Source of the DNA: Rhodeus uyekii
Taxonomy: Eukaryota; Chordata; Actinopteri; Cypriniformes; Acheilognathidae
NCBI GenBank assembly: GCA_037043235.1
Contig: JAWRVZ010000112.1
Span: 2,163,501-2,227,500, forward strand
DNA length: 64,000 nt
Direction: 5' to 3'
The notes below the pieces were generated by a model that saw only the letters and a list, made by a program, of their open reading frames with translations, made no database searches and was not told the DNA's origin. Numbering within the stretch: the stretch's first letter is position 1; each line of letters starts with the position of its first letter. Positions 43,541 to 56,600 of this stretch are shown here, piece after piece. A program made the translations under genes and the position numbers.

Positions 43541-44030
43541 CAGTAATACCTTTGTTTACGAGTTTAATTCATTCGTTCCAAAAGCGAGCTCGTAACTCAA
43601 ATTTGCGATTTTCCCCATAAGAATGCAATAAAAATCACTTGATTTGTTCCACACAACCATAAATGCCCATTTAAAAAAAAGAAATTTGGTTTTACCATAT
43701 GAATTAGTTAAAATTATAAGTATTAAGATCTCATATAAATACTAATTAATAATTGACGATTAAACTTGAGTCTACTGTAATGCGCACTTTACCTTTCAGT
43801 AGCATCGCTGCTGGCGTGAAAGAGACGAGAGGGTTTTACTGCTTAGAGGGAGAATACCTTCTTTCTTACTCATCTTGAGGTCACTGTCTATATGCTGTAC
43901 TGTACGTATATATTTCACTACGTGAACAATAGCGATCACAATTAATGTTAACAATATGAGGTAAAACCGCTGTAAATCACTTATAAAAGTATACACTATG
44001 GTGAATGATGCAACCAAACCAAGCGACGCC
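43541..44030. mobile_element. Tigger/pogo-like non-autonomous element, copy 2 (3' truncated)
   Basis: Begins CAGTAATACCTTTGTTTACG after TA and follows copy 1 (8166-9842) through GGTTTTACC, TTAATAATTGACRATTAAAC, TCGCTGCTGGCGTGAA and AACCAAACCRAGCGACGC. At 44029-44030 the match stops and DIRS sequence begins, so the right third including the right terminus is missing. Confidence 0.75.
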
Positions 44031-44775
44031 TTGCTCTCATGACAGCTCATTCTCCTGGGAGAATGGTGCAGGTGGTCCAGCTGATCTGAAGTTGATTCGA
44101 GGATACCCAGGTATACCTGTTTGCCTCCCAGGAATACCCAGAACAAATATTTGTTTTCCACAGACATTGTGCAAAGTCAGGGAGGAAAAGATGCTTACTT
44201 ATCCAAACCTGGTTCTCCGACCTGATGCTCCTCATGACCGCCTCTCCCATCTGGATTCCCCTGAGGAAGGACCTTTTTTCTTAAGGATGGGGTACCATAT
44301 GGGATGGGTCACAGAGGAGCTCTCTCTACTATACAAGCTTATACTTTGAATTGGAGTCTTTTTGATGAGTGGTGCTCTTCCTGTCGGTAATACCCCCAGA
44401 CAAGCCAGATCAATTCTGTGGTTTCTTTCACAAGAAAGACTAGAGCAGAGTCCGTCTACCTCCACCTTTAAAATGTATGTTGCAACCATTATTCAGTGGA
44501 CGGTAGGTCAATGGGAAAGCACAACCAGATTTTTGTGTTACTGAGAGGTGCCAGGAGGCTGATTTCACCCAGGCAATGCCTCATTCCCTCCTGGTCTGCC
44601 CCATCCTTTGGTGTACCAATCCAAAGGCATGCCTTTACTCCACTAGGAGTGTCACCCCCTCCTGGGCTCTGACACATGGTGTCTCTTTAGTAGACATCTG
44701 CTGGGCTGCAGGTCTGGCAACACCTAATTCCTTTGCGAGATTCTTCAATCTTTATGCTGTGAAAAAAAATTAATC
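44031..44775 (+). pseudogene. DIRS-type retrotransposon relic, 3' part (RNase H end and tyrosine recombinase)
   Basis: Frames with stops give LFASQE (RNase H-type block of DIRS elements), CLLIQTWFSDLMLLMTASP and PIWIPLRKDLFS, then PPPLKCMLQPLF (start of the recombinase), and finally ALTHGVSLVDICWAAGLATP and NSFARFFNLYAV, the C-terminal tyrosine recombinase motif. The position normally held by the nucleophilic Tyr in the FxRFY-type motif reads Phe here. Most of the recombinase core is deleted. DIRS elements integrate with this enzyme instead of an integrase; this copy is dead. Confidence 0.72.
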
Positions 44776-46199
44776 ATGGGTCTTGTGATTTACATAAAAA
44801 ATGATCATTATAAATGTAGTGTAAATTGAATTGATAACACTGTGGTCAAAAACAAACGGGTCATTTCCATTCATTCTGAATAAAAAAAATTTGAGTCTTA
44901 AAATAAAAAAGCAAACTTCATTGTGTTCATTGTGTCAATAATAGACTAAATAATTCAGTAGATTTTACATTATTCATTCAGGCAGATTCCATTAAAGAAG
45001 TCTCAAAAACTACTCAAAAATATAATGTGTAATATTGTTACCATAATTTAAGTAACCAGCACATTTACAGCTGGTTAAAAGCTGAAGAGCTGTTTTCTTC
45101 CCATGTGTTGGGTACAAAGAGGTAAAAAGCGACAAGTCTGTCTTGGTGTTTTGCTTGTAGCTCCTTTTTTTCTCTAAGGATGGAATCTGAGCGCCTTCTT
45201 GGTCTCTAATAGAGTCAGTGTTGACTCAATTTTTTGAAATGTCTTAAATACATTTAACGCTTGCATGTATTATGCAGTCACTCCTAACTCTGGTTGCACT
45301 AGTAGTCGCTACTTGTATTCCTTTCTCTTGGATTTGTTTCTTATGTTTGTAGCATTCTCATTTGTAAGTTGCTTTGGTTAAAAGTGTCACTGAAATGCAC
45401 TGTATGAATGTAAATGTTGCATTTACTCTGTATCTAGCCAACTGAGGCCTAATTGGACACTTCAAAACAAGCCGAACAGAGTGACTTAAGTCAGCCTTGA
45501 CTGAGAAGAAGCTTTGAACTCAAGTTTCATTTTTCATGCTTTGAAATTGAATGTGCATGACCATTTGAAGCTTTTGTTTGGGGGAGGGGGGGTGGGGCAA
45601 GTGACTGGATTCAAGATTTAATAGTGAACCCTTTGAATTTCTGCACAGATTGGACAGCTTGGTAGATAAACAACATTGCATCAATCAGTCTGTCTGTGGA
45701 GGATACAGAAAGCTGGAAATCTTTAGGGGACATTCACATCTCAACATCAACTTACTTCTCTTTGAGCACTTCAATGGGACCTCTGCCCCAGTTTACTCTA
45801 CAAGAGTGCTTTGAATGGCCCTTCACCATTACACAGCCATTACTTTTCCCTTAACACACACATTTTGAATGCTTGAAACGCTTGTTTCTCTGTGTCTTTG
45901 TTTGTCAAGAACACAAGTGGTTTGCATGCATTTCACTTTAGCTGTTAGCTCTTATGATGTTAAGACTGTGATGTTAAGTCAGGGCTTATTTTCTTTTTCT
46001 ACTGCTATGGTTTTAATTAAAATTGATAAGTTGCCATGGAAATAAGTATTTAACACTAATTAATAAGAGGTGGCGTTTGAAGTTCATTATTGTGGTCAAG
46101 GTTTTCAAAATTTTTAAATGGTTCCGGATTTGTACTCAGCTTTGATAAATTACATTAGAATAAGAAAACGTCTTTACTTTTTTTTTTAAATCACACAAA
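44776..46199. other. non-coding interval with a SINE-type tail at 45368-45416
   Basis: TAAGTTGCTTTGGTTAAAAG and ATGAATGTAAATG form a fish SINE/LINE 3' tail. The rest is AT-rich with a G-rich patch near 45580-45597. No gene was seen. Confidence 0.5.
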
Positions 46200-46725
46200 A
46201 CTGTAATTGTGTCATAATTTACTCTCATTTTCACTCATGTTGTTCCAAATCTGTTCTTACTTTGTTCTGTGCAGCATGAAAGGACAACATTTTAAGATGT
46301 TCTAATGGTTTCTATGTGATTCCAATTGCTTTCGAGTTGCTTTCAATTTTTTTACTTTTTGTTTTGTTTTTTTGTTAAATACATTGTGAACCAGATAAAC
46401 TGATTCATTTAGTATATCTGTTATAAATTTATGATTGGACTTTATTCAAGATTCTTAATGACTACAATTTTTTTTTATATATATCACACAAAGGTTTATT
46501 ATTGCTTGTGAATCACGCTAACCACTTAAAAGAAAAAAAAAACTTTTAGTGAATTTCTGTACTTTTAAAACTTGCCAGTTTGAGCACTAAATCATTGTTA
46601 TTGAATGGAAATCAGAAGGCAGCCACATGTTTTCCTCTTGTCTTCTCTGGAAGAATGAATGTAGGTAAATGAACATGATGGTGAGTAAATGTCTTCATTT
46701 TCTGGTGAAGTATGACTGAAAAATA
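46200..46725. repeat. pair of inverted decayed MITE arms (same family as 26400-26620)
   Basis: The left arm has TCATAATTTACTCTCATTTT and ATGTTGTTCCAAATCTG. The right arm read in reverse complement has ACATTTACTCACCATCATGT and CATTCATTCTTCC. Both derive from the TTTACTCACC...GTTGTTCCAAACCTG family, facing each other across about 280 bases of AT-rich sequence. This is either one fold-back element or two insertions. Confidence 0.5.
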
Positions 46726-47931
46726 TAAAGCATTGTGGAAAGAAAAGTATACATTCTGAATGTGAAAATGTCAACCCAGTAAACTGAGTCACAGTGTTAG
46801 CCATGCCACATGGTTGTCTTGGTATGTATTCATAATCCACACACATTAATACCTACAGAGTGTACTTAGGCATTTAAAATTTTTTTTTTTTTTACTGAAT
46901 TCAGTACATTCCAAGAAAAAATAGTCATTGATTGTCTCTGCATGACTTGTTTATGTGTTAGAAAAACTGCCAAAGCAGCGGTGCTCAGGAACATGTGAGA
47001 GTATAAGTCTGTCCATTGAAATCTTTATCCATTTCTTCACTGAATTCTCGGAAACGAGAATGAGGAATGAAACCTTGGGGGGAAAAAATGTGGAAAAGAA
47101 AAACGCGAGCCATTAAGTTTGAAGAGCAAGGGGACAAGGGTTTGTTTCTCACAGAGCAATGTACTGAAATGGTAATTGCTTGGCATTCAGAATCTATTCC
47201 TGGCCGCAGAGACAAAGCAGTGTGTGTCTGCATTTTTACACAACACAAAATTGGAACAGCAGGTGCAATCTAAAGAGCACTGAGTCAAATATCTGAAACA
47301 CAATCAGTCCGGCAGAGCAATTAAAATCTCAAAATTCACCATTAACCCTTTCACATAAATTTATAAATAACCCCAATGTTTTTTTTTTTAAACATTGTTT
47401 CCATAGTGACGTGTCATGCTTGTCATGTGACACACCACAGCTACAAAAGCTTTATGACAGATGTATCTAATTTATTTAGTTTTTGTTTTCTCATTAAAAA
47501 AATATTCACCAACCTACAGGTTATGTCCATGTCATTAACTACCTGATATTCCAATTCTCAAATATTTGGAAGTGAAGTTTTTTGGCGGGTTTTGTCGCTT
47601 AAAAATCTTTATAGTGATCATGTTAGCTGATCTATGATGTGCGACGGGAGCCACCATGTTAGCTTGCGCCATAGTTTAATCTGTCTCATTTACAAAATGT
47701 AAATTCAGTTACGTCTCCAAAAATATATGACAGTAAGTATGAGAAGAATAGAGTGAACTTTATAGTTACCTATGCAATTTGTATCTGATATGAATACAGC
47801 ACTGTCAATTTATAATTGAACAGATTTCTATTTCTGTATTTATAGACATCAGTGTGTATTTTCAAGCTATAAATGTATTCTTTTGCCAGTACTTATGAGT
47901 ATTTAATTGTCTGAAATATAAATTCAACCTT
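46726..47931. other. non-coding interval
   Basis: No supported gene or repeat boundary. Confidence 0.5.
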
Positions 47932-47936
47932 ATGTG

Positions 47937-48230
47937 TGTTAGCAGAGGAGGAGGGGGAAGATGGGGAGGGTTTCAAAAGGAATTATAAAACAAGAGGTTT
48001 ATTTAAAAATAAAACCACAAATGATGTGAATGATGATGATCCAACAGCATGTTTAACATAAGACATAACACAAACAACAACTGAAAATTGTGTGTGTGAG
48101 ACAGGTACATGTATGGTGAGACTGATGAGGGTAAGAGTGATGGCAGGTGTGCAGGAAGGGGAATGGAGTGTAAGTGGTGATCAAGGAGGATCATGGGATG
48201 TGTAATGAACGTGTCCAGTTGTGTGTGACA
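47937..48230 (-). mobile_element. solo LTR, target duplication ATGTG
   Basis: 294 bp with TGTTAGCAG at one end and GTGTGTGACA at the other, flanked by ATGTG on both sides (47932-47936 and 48231-48235). TTTATTTAAAAATAAAACC near 48000 provides AATAAA words in both orientations, so the strand is tentative. Confidence 0.8.
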
Positions 48231-48235
48231 ATGTG

Positions 48236-48717
48236 GTTGAAAACACTGAATAGTTGTGATATATGTCAAGCTCTGAGCGTGTCTTGAGCTTGGCGCCAGC
48301 CAACATGTGAAAACACGTTTGAATTTAGCGGTTGATCACATGAAGGACTGAACTTTCTAATCCTATCGGTGTGATCGTATGCTCCAGGGTCCAGTGTGAT
48401 CGTACATGTCAAAGGGTTAATACTGAACACACAGAAAGATGTGTGCCAAATAGTTAAAGACCAGGACACAGCAAGATGATTGGCCAACAGGCAATGTCGG
48501 ACCCGTTTTATGAGCGTTGATTGGCTTAGTTTTGTTGGCTATAGTTGGGCACCATCAGGGCTTTTAGGGCCAATTCAGCATGTTCAATGCATTTTTGGTC
48601 GTTGGTGAGAAAGGATTCTGCTTATTCTGTGTAGAGTCAGTGATAGAGAACAAAAACAAGTAAAAAAAGTCAAGATGGTACAGATAGAAGACTGATATCA
48701 TTTTATATAGATAGAAA
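48236..48717. other. non-coding interval
   Basis: No gene. The sequence around 48290-48540 is less AT-rich than its surroundings but matches nothing I recognise. Confidence 0.45.
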
Positions 48718-49291
48718 GGGCCAGTCACACAGCCGATCACGCACGAATCACTCACAGATTGGGTTTGTGTGCACTTGTGCGTCGAGAAATTGACTAAAGT
48801 ATTCCACGAACATTTGACCCACACCCGACGCATGAATCACTGATGGAGCGCGTCCAAACACGCATGCTTCGCGAACGTTCCACGTACAAGCACTTTCAGA
48901 ATCCACACTCAGTGGATGTCAGTGGAATGAACGTGATACATGCGCGGTTCATCAGTGGACGCGCGCGGTTTCGAACCAGTTCCGATGCATAAGCACTGAC
49001 GGCCGACGCATGTCCCGCACATAGTCACGCATATTTGACGCATAAACTACACACGCCAACTCATGAATAACGCACACCGACGCACAGTTGTGCGTTGGAA
49101 AAATTTTGAACTGTTCAAAACTCAAAATCAAGCACAAACCACCTTCGACGCACATCCACTTACAATCACTGATGGTCCACATTTGTTCCATCGACGAATT
49201 ACGATGCACGCTCCATGCAGAAACGAAAATCTGTGCGTAATTCGTGCATAACTCGTGCGTGATTCATGCGTTTTCGCTGTGTGACTTGCCC
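48718..49291. mobile_element. CpG-rich TIR DNA element (about 574 bp)
   Basis: The left end GGGCCAGTCACACAGC and right end GCTGTGTGACTTGCCC are inverted, with related ATCACGCACGAATCAC and CGTGCGTGATTCATGCG just inside. The interior repeats the words GACGCA and CGCACG many times and is far richer in CpG than its AT-rich neighbourhood. No transposase was seen. Flanking bases do not show a clean duplication. Harbinger or hAT is possible. Confidence 0.65.
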
Positions 49292-49308
49292 TTAACAGTG
49301 TCCTTTTG

Positions 49309-49568
49309 GGTCCTGTCCCAAATGGCACACTTCGTATGCACTTTCGGACTAGTGGACTAGACAGCCATGTGTTTAAGTCCATGAGACCGTAGGGTGTCCC
49401 ATTTGTCATTTTAGGTTTCAGGAGAGTGCTTCCAATGCTGTTGATATACACTTTTTGCCAAGCCTGCACTTAAGCTAGCTCCGCAGTAGAAAGTGGGAAA
49501 TTACCAAATGTAACGAAAGTGGGACTTGTAGAAAGACAGAGAGTGTTCAAGAAATTTGGGACAGGACC
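49309..49568. mobile_element. small TIR element (MITE), target duplication TTG
   Basis: The left end GGTCCTGTCCCAAAT and right end ATTTGGGACAGGACC form a 15-bp perfect inverted repeat, with TTG on both sides (49306-49308 and 49569-49571). A 3-bp duplication fits PIF/Harbinger, though TTG differs from the usual TWA. It has no coding capacity and starts 17 bp after the preceding TIR element. Confidence 0.75.
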
Positions 49569-49571
49569 TTG

Positions 49572-51039
49572 GTGTCTTCAAACATGCTGTTTGGCAGAGA
49601 AACCGTTGACGAGAGGCGACAACACAGTCAGCTTTCATCACAGCTAGTTTTTTGACATCTGCTTGGTGTGTAAGAGTGAACACTTTTAGACTAAAGTTTT
49701 TGGTAATGACCCCAGTCCAGTTGACATCATAATTTGGTTGCTGTTAAAGTGGTTTTCTTAACCAGCATGTGCATGTAAAGAACATGTTTTCTATTATTAT
49801 AATTTTTAAAGTATAATGCATTTTAAATCACTGCTTGTTCTCTGTGGCAGACAAATGCAAGGGCTGGTCTGTACAATTTTTCTGAGAAATCCAATGTTAT
49901 GCTTATGAATGAAAGTGGCATATTTTGTCTTTTATTTATTTTTAGGGGGGGGGGGGGTGTATGTAATATTGTATATATATATGTAATATTTAATAATATA
50001 TAATATATAAGATACATCTACTGGTCCAGGTTGCAAATGGAAAGCGATTTTACACTGCGCTCCATCAGAATATTTTCTCATTTGTGAAAGGTTTACCCAG
50101 CATTCACAAATAAAGGAGACCGATAAGAATCCCTGTCACTTCATCCATTATTAATATTGACATGCTACCAGACTAATATAGCTCATCTGTTGCCACAAGA
50201 TAATGTAAGCCTAATATTTTCAATACCAGGATATTAAAGAAAAGGTGACTTTGCCAAGACAAAATTAGGTATATTTATTTGTCTACCATTTTTCATCAGT
50301 AAATCTGTTTTCAATACCAAAATGGTTCTGAAACATTAAAAGATCTGTTTACTCTACATGATCATAACACTGTCGACAACCCAGATCATAAGCACAAATT
50401 ACAACCCAGTGATATTCAAAGTCTTAAGAAGTCCACTTGGATCTGAAAACCCAGGGTTCGACCTGAGCAGGTTCAGGTCCAAAATTTTGACAATTGCCTT
50501 GAACATGTGTCAGGTTTGGTATTAGTGGTGAAGGTAATTTAAATTAAAAAAGCTTGTTCCGAATGGAACAGAGAAGACATAGAATATTTTAAACTATATC
50601 TATTATATTATATAAATGTAAAATATATGTAAATTATTTAAAACAATTCTAGGACAACATTGTTATAAATTTCACAAGTTCTCTCTGAATCCACTTTTCT
50701 ACTTACAATGAAGTCTGCACAGTTTCTTCTGCATTTAGACTCAGTTGCTCTACATTTTGCCTACTCTTTCAACAAGCTACATCAGCACGGATTTTAGACT
50801 CGCTGCTTGCAATATCTTCCACAGATTACTGTGAACAATGTCAATTGAAGTGGCTTCTTTCACTCCCTAGTAAGAGGGAGAAGGATTTGATATCAGATTT
50901 TTTTGAGTTATGTAATTTTTAGAGCGAGCATTCCCAAGCTAACAAGATAATTAGCTTGGTTTGTGACAGTTTCTGTTATTGTACATTTTATTTCCTATTT
51001 AACCTGTTTAGACCTGTTGTAGTTTCACTAACGCTATTT
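49572..51039. other. non-coding interval
   Basis: AT-rich sequence with a G-run of about 13 at 49946-49958 followed by ATATAT. No gene. Confidence 0.5.
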
Positions 51040-53600
51040 TAGTTACAAGTAATAAATAAACAACAACAACAAAGGAAATAAGATAATGAAATGATATGTT
51101 TTGAGACATGCTGAAAACAATCCAAAGACTTAGCATTCCTAAAAGATGTAGGTAATGAATTCCACAACTTAGGTGTGTTGTAGGAAATGGTTCTCTCAGT
51201 CATAGATTTTAGTTTACAGTGAGGCTGTTGCAAAGTGAGAGAGCCAGCAGGAGGGAGGGAATGAGAAGGAATAGATGCAGTAACCAAACTACAAATGTAA
51301 GCAGGAGCCTACACATGTACTGCCTCGTAAGTTAAAATCAATACACAATTGAACTGGTAGCTAATGGAGTTGCTGGAGCACAGGGGTGATGTGATGACAT
51401 GATGAAGTGCATTTTAAAACACTTGCAGCAGAGTTTTGTATGTATTGCAATCTTTTAATACAGCTAGCTGGTAAACCTGCAAAGAGAGAATTGCAATTAT
51501 CAAGTGTTTAAGGCATGGAAAAGCCTCTCAGCATCAGGCCTAAAAAGAAGTGGTCTAATTTGAGCAATGTTTTGATGTAAAAAAAAAAAAAAAACTTTAT
51601 TATAGTTTTAAAATGAGAATTAAAAATCAGTTGAGCATCGAAAATCACACCCAAATTGTGCATGCCCATGCATTGATTTCCAGTTGACAAGCAGAGAGAT
51701 TTGAAGAGGAAGACGTGAGATCGGGCTGAGTGCTAATATAGATATGAGTGTCATCTGCATAAAAATCACAATTCAGGCCAAACCTCTGAATAATCTGCCG
51801 AAAAGGCAGCTTGTAAATACTAAATAAAACAGGACCCAAAAACAGACCCCCTGAGGGACACCCTGATACAAAGGCACAGTCTGAGCTCTATTAGTACTCA
51901 GGTAAACAAATTGGGGGCAATCTGAGAGGTAAGATTTAAACCATTTCAACACATTTCCTGACAGATTCACCCATGCAACCTGTCCAAAAAAAAATTGTGA
52001 CAAATAGCAGTTATATCTAACAAAACCAATATACCACAAAATCCCAGAATCAACTATAAGAAGGTCATTCAATAACCTGACAAGGGCGGTCTCCGTACTG
52101 TGTCCAGCCCAAACCCAGATTGAAAGGTTTCCAGCAACAACCACACACTCAAGAACTTTTGCCAGAAATTGTAAGTTTGAAATTGGTCTATAATTGAACA
52201 TAACAGAAGTATCACTCCCAAGCTTTTCAAGAACTGGCGTGACTGCTGCCATTTTTAGAGCAGGAGGGACAATCCCTGAATTCAGTGAGCCATTGACAAT
52301 AGCAGTGATGTGGGTAACAACAGCTGGCAGACAGTTTTTTTCAAAACAGCAGTTGGGAGGGGATCAAGTATGCAGGTAGTTGAATTCATTGACAAAACGA
52401 GTTGAGCAATAAAATCAAAGTCAACATTATTGAAACTGACATTGAAACTCAAAAAGATTGGGAAGAAGCAACCCAGAATATTCAAAAGCATAATCACAGT
52501 TAATAGCACTATAGATATTTAAAATTTTGGAAGAGAAATAATAGAGAAACTGTTACTGTAATGTTACTGTGCGGTAATCGTAGACTAATACGCCACTTTT
52601 GCAGTTTTAAGAGCATTATGATAATCAATATGATGCTGGTCAAACATTGATCCATGGACTGTTAAACCAGATGTTTGGTCTGCCTATCTAAAGCCTTTAT
52701 TTGGCACATCTCAATTGTGTACCAAGATGATGATTTCTAAAAAATGTTTTTTTCAGAGGGGCAAACTCATCCAATATAGATGTAAAAGCAATGTTATATT
52801 GGTCGATAGAGTCCACAACCGAGAAGTCACCAACAGTGTGACCTAAGAAGGTCAAGATCAATTTCAGTAATTTTCCTAAAACGGATAATACAGTCTTTCA
52901 ATTGGTGTAAAGGAGGAATCAGATTTAATGTGAGGAGCTTGTGCTTATGCATATATCAGTAAACTCCAGTTGTTCATAATTACTCCTGAAAGGCAAACCA
53001 GATCTAAAATATGACCATGTTTGTGTGTCGGCACGGTTGACATGTTGAGTGAAATTAAACCATTCTAAAGTGTCCATGAAGCTCACAGTATTATTACAAA
53101 TCAAGTTGTCAATATGAATGTTAAAATCACTGGTGAAAACGATAACTGAACAGAATTGCACTGGCAAGTCTTAGAAGCCCAGTAAGTTTGGAAAGAAGCT
53201 AGATATTTAAAACAAGATCTGGTGACTGACTATTCATTTTAAATGCCAAGCACTCAAATGATGAAAAGCAAGGTTACGAAACCTCAGTTACTGTGATCTC
53301 TAAATGACAGCAAGACCGCCTCCTCTACCGGTGGAGCACGGACGGTCAATATAAGTGTAGCCAGGCAGGGCAGAGTTATTGAAATTAAAATAGTCACTTG
53401 TCTGATGCCATGTTTCTCAGAGGCAGAGAAAGTCTAGTTCTTTGTCCACAGCAATGTCAGATATTGAAGTGGCTTTGTTGTTTATCGAGCAAGTCTTCAG
53501 ATGCACAACCCTGATTTTGTCAAGGTGAACCTTACCAGTTCTGGCCTTTATCGACTACTGCTGACATGAATGACGTTTAGATTCAGTAAAATAAAAATAA
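51040..53600 (-). pseudogene. L2/CR1-type LINE relic (endonuclease, RT, C-terminus)
   Basis: Minus-strand frames read in order from high to low coordinate. First comes an endonuclease-like part (ETWHQTSDYF and YIDRPCSTGRGGGLAVI near 53300-53460). Then come FNYRPISNLQFLAKVLECVV, GHSTETALVRLLNDLL, WFKSYLSDCPQFV and YQGVPQG (about 51850-52210), FYADDTHIYIS as the RT catalytic box (51720-51770), and a tail ERTISYNTPKLWNSLPTSFR (51130-51200). These blocks are characteristic of L2/CR1-group LINEs. Many stops and frameshifts, and a T-run near 51580, show it is dead. The 3' end is ill-defined near 51040 where AACAACAACAACAAAGG begins. Confidence 0.78.
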
Positions 53601-56600
53601 AATGTCGTTGGGTTGGGTCAGACTATTTTATCTTCGATCGGGTCTTTCTATGAAATAATTTATTATTAAATGCAGAGATTTTAGGACCTGAGAAGACCTC
53701 TATTCCAGACAACGGTCATTTATTTTTAATTTTTCAGCTGTCAAACCTTTTTCCTCTTAGTAAACTGTGTAGTCAGACTCAAGCACCGGATGTCCCACTG
53801 AAACTCATTCACATTTTTCTTTAGTCTGAATTAAAATATTTCATTTACAGTTTTAGACCATGCAAACTTAAGTTTAACAAACAATTAAATAAAACTAACT
53901 AAACAAATTAATAAATAAGAGAGATAAATAAACATTTTGAGAACATGTCAGTGAAATCCTTTATGGCTTTAATATAAATCACAAGAGTCCTAAATGGTTT
54001 ATTCATCAGCACTCAATCCAGTTACATGTGCAAATGCTCTGCTTGAGAAAATGAATCATAAACTCTCCCTCTGAATGCTTGAATTACCATTGGATCACTG
54101 ACCCAGGGAGGAGAGAGCATTTCCAGAGGTTAAAAGCCCAGGTACCCTTCTGTCTCTCTCTTTTCTGCATCTTCTGCTTGCAGAGGCAACGCAGGCCACG
54201 CTGACTTTAACTACGTTGACTTAACCATGCTGGCTTCAACCAAGCTGACTTCTAACACTCAGCCATGTAGGCTTAAACCACTCAGGCCTCAACCTGCAGC
54301 CAGCCAAAGAGAACTGTCTCTCTTTTTCCTCCTCCTGGATACTGTGCATGTGTTGGACCAGAAAACCTGGTCCGATCTCAAGGTCAGGTGTTGGGCCGCC
54401 AGTCCCAACACATCAAGCCACGTGAAGGCTCAACCATGACAGAATCAGACTAACAAAGTTCATCATAATTTCTTTATTCAATGCAGTAGAAAGTGATTGC
54501 AACCTCAACACCATTAAATCCTTCTTCAGGACTTCACTGACGGCTTCAACTGCAAAAGAGCAATGCAAGTATTGTACTTTAACAAATTGATTTGAGAATG
54601 GACTAATGGCTATTGTCATGTGGTTATATGACTTTGTTTCCATAAGTTTAATTTCCTGTTTCCAGTTTAATGGACTTTCACTTTACCGTTTCCCGTGTAT
54701 GTACTTGTTAAGATTAGTTATGTGTTTGTTTTTTAGTTAGTTAAGCTTTATGTGCAATACTTATCAACATTGTATGTTGATTCTGGTTTGCTTGCACATC
54801 AATGTCCCTTTCACGTTTGTGATCATAGCCACATGCTAAGAAAGTTATTTTTCTGTAACCATGAAAAATATGCTTTCTGAAGAGTTGATAGATGATCAAT
54901 ACAGTGTTTGCTGAACAAAGATATTTATTGATTGTAATATTAAATAAGCTAAATTTAGTCAATTTGATAATTTATAAATAATTTTAATGTATGAAAATAG
55001 TCAAACAGAAAATGGTTCTTTTAAAATGTAAATATTTCACAATAGTACTGTTTTTACTGTATATTCATCAGTGCATCCTTTTTGAGCATAAGGGATTTTT
55101 AGAACTATCATAAAATCTTACATGAATCGACCCCAAGCTTTTAAGCAGCTGTTTATTTCTGCAAAATATATGATGTATATTGTGCACGTTGTGGTAATTT
55201 TCCATTTTCGTGGAAGTAACATATGTCTAGAATATATAATCTTGAAGATGATAACTGAATTAATGAGTTGCTGAATTAAACATGCAACATGTGTCACTAC
55301 AGAATACTGTTGCATAATACTTTTAAAAAATGTTTATGGTTGTATAATGTATGGTGTTTCACATAATATATATTTTTTAAACATAGGCAGGTGAGTGTTT
55401 TATTCTGAACTTAGACACTGTTTATATCTCTTCATCCATCCTGGTGTGACTTTCTCAAAACAAGTGTTTTGTATTGTGGTCTGATGATAACATTACAGTC
55501 CAGGCTTTAATCAGCTTCATTTTGGAATCTTTTCATGCTCAGATTATGATGACAAGGCTAGTTTGTAAAAATATATTTTTTTCTGTTATTCTCCTGGGTC
55601 TGACAGTGAGAGTCGACAGTATGACAGGGACATAGTGTGAACTTGAGAAAAGAGTAATCAGTCATGAAATTGCATTATTCTTTTGAGATAAGGAAGATAA
55701 ATGAGCAAGAAATCAGGAGACATTGGTATAATCACATATACTGGCTTTTCTAAAGCTTTGATCCACCCAGTGGCTTTCATGGCTAAATGCCAGACTGATT
55801 AGTACTTTAGTATTTTATATTTCATCTATGCACATCAGCTTTTGTTGCTCATTTTCTGTGAAAGAAACTCAAAGATTTTCATGTATTTGTGTAGTGCTTT
55901 TCACAATACATATTGTTTCAAAGCTATCTAAAAAGCTGTCTACATTATAATTTAGAGTGACTGTGCCCAAATAATGTATTTCAGAATAGTACATTTGCAA
56001 ATCACACAGTATGTATTCATTAGCTAACACTGTATTCATTTAAACAATCTATTAATTTGTGCAGGAACAATGAGCTCATTGAAATAATGAATGCATGAAT
56101 GTAAAATACTTGTTTGAACCTTCTTACACTTATCTTATTATTTGTTCTAGCATTTTTCCCATGTTAGCGCAGGGTCCGCTTGTTTGCACAGCTTTCTCCA
56201 CTTGACTTGATCCAGGGTATCATCAGGGCCCTTATTTTAAAAGTCCAGTTTCTAGTAATAATGACAGAAAAGATTAGTTTGTGAGAAGCTGATGACATAA
56301 GAGCCTCCTGTTCCATCAAGAGGTTTTTAGCTGCAGCTGTTCTCTGCTATTATCACAGGTGGTTCAAACTAGCACTGAAGCGCTGAAAAATTATCACCAA
56401 CACTGATGGGAAACTTTCAGGTGTTCCCTCGGCAACCGCTTGGCAATGTGCAGTTGCCTGGAGATGAAACTCTTCCCTTTCAACCGAACATAGTGAGGTC
56501 ACGTACAGGTTTAGGGACATTAAAAACACTTAACTTGTTGGTAGAACATATTCCCTTACATTTCTCTTAAAAAAAACACACACACAAAATAAAAAAAACT

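Noticed and set aside
49063..49469. Overlapping frames of 62-113 codons around the CpG-rich TIR element
   Set aside because: They cross element boundaries, overlap in opposite strands and show no domain.
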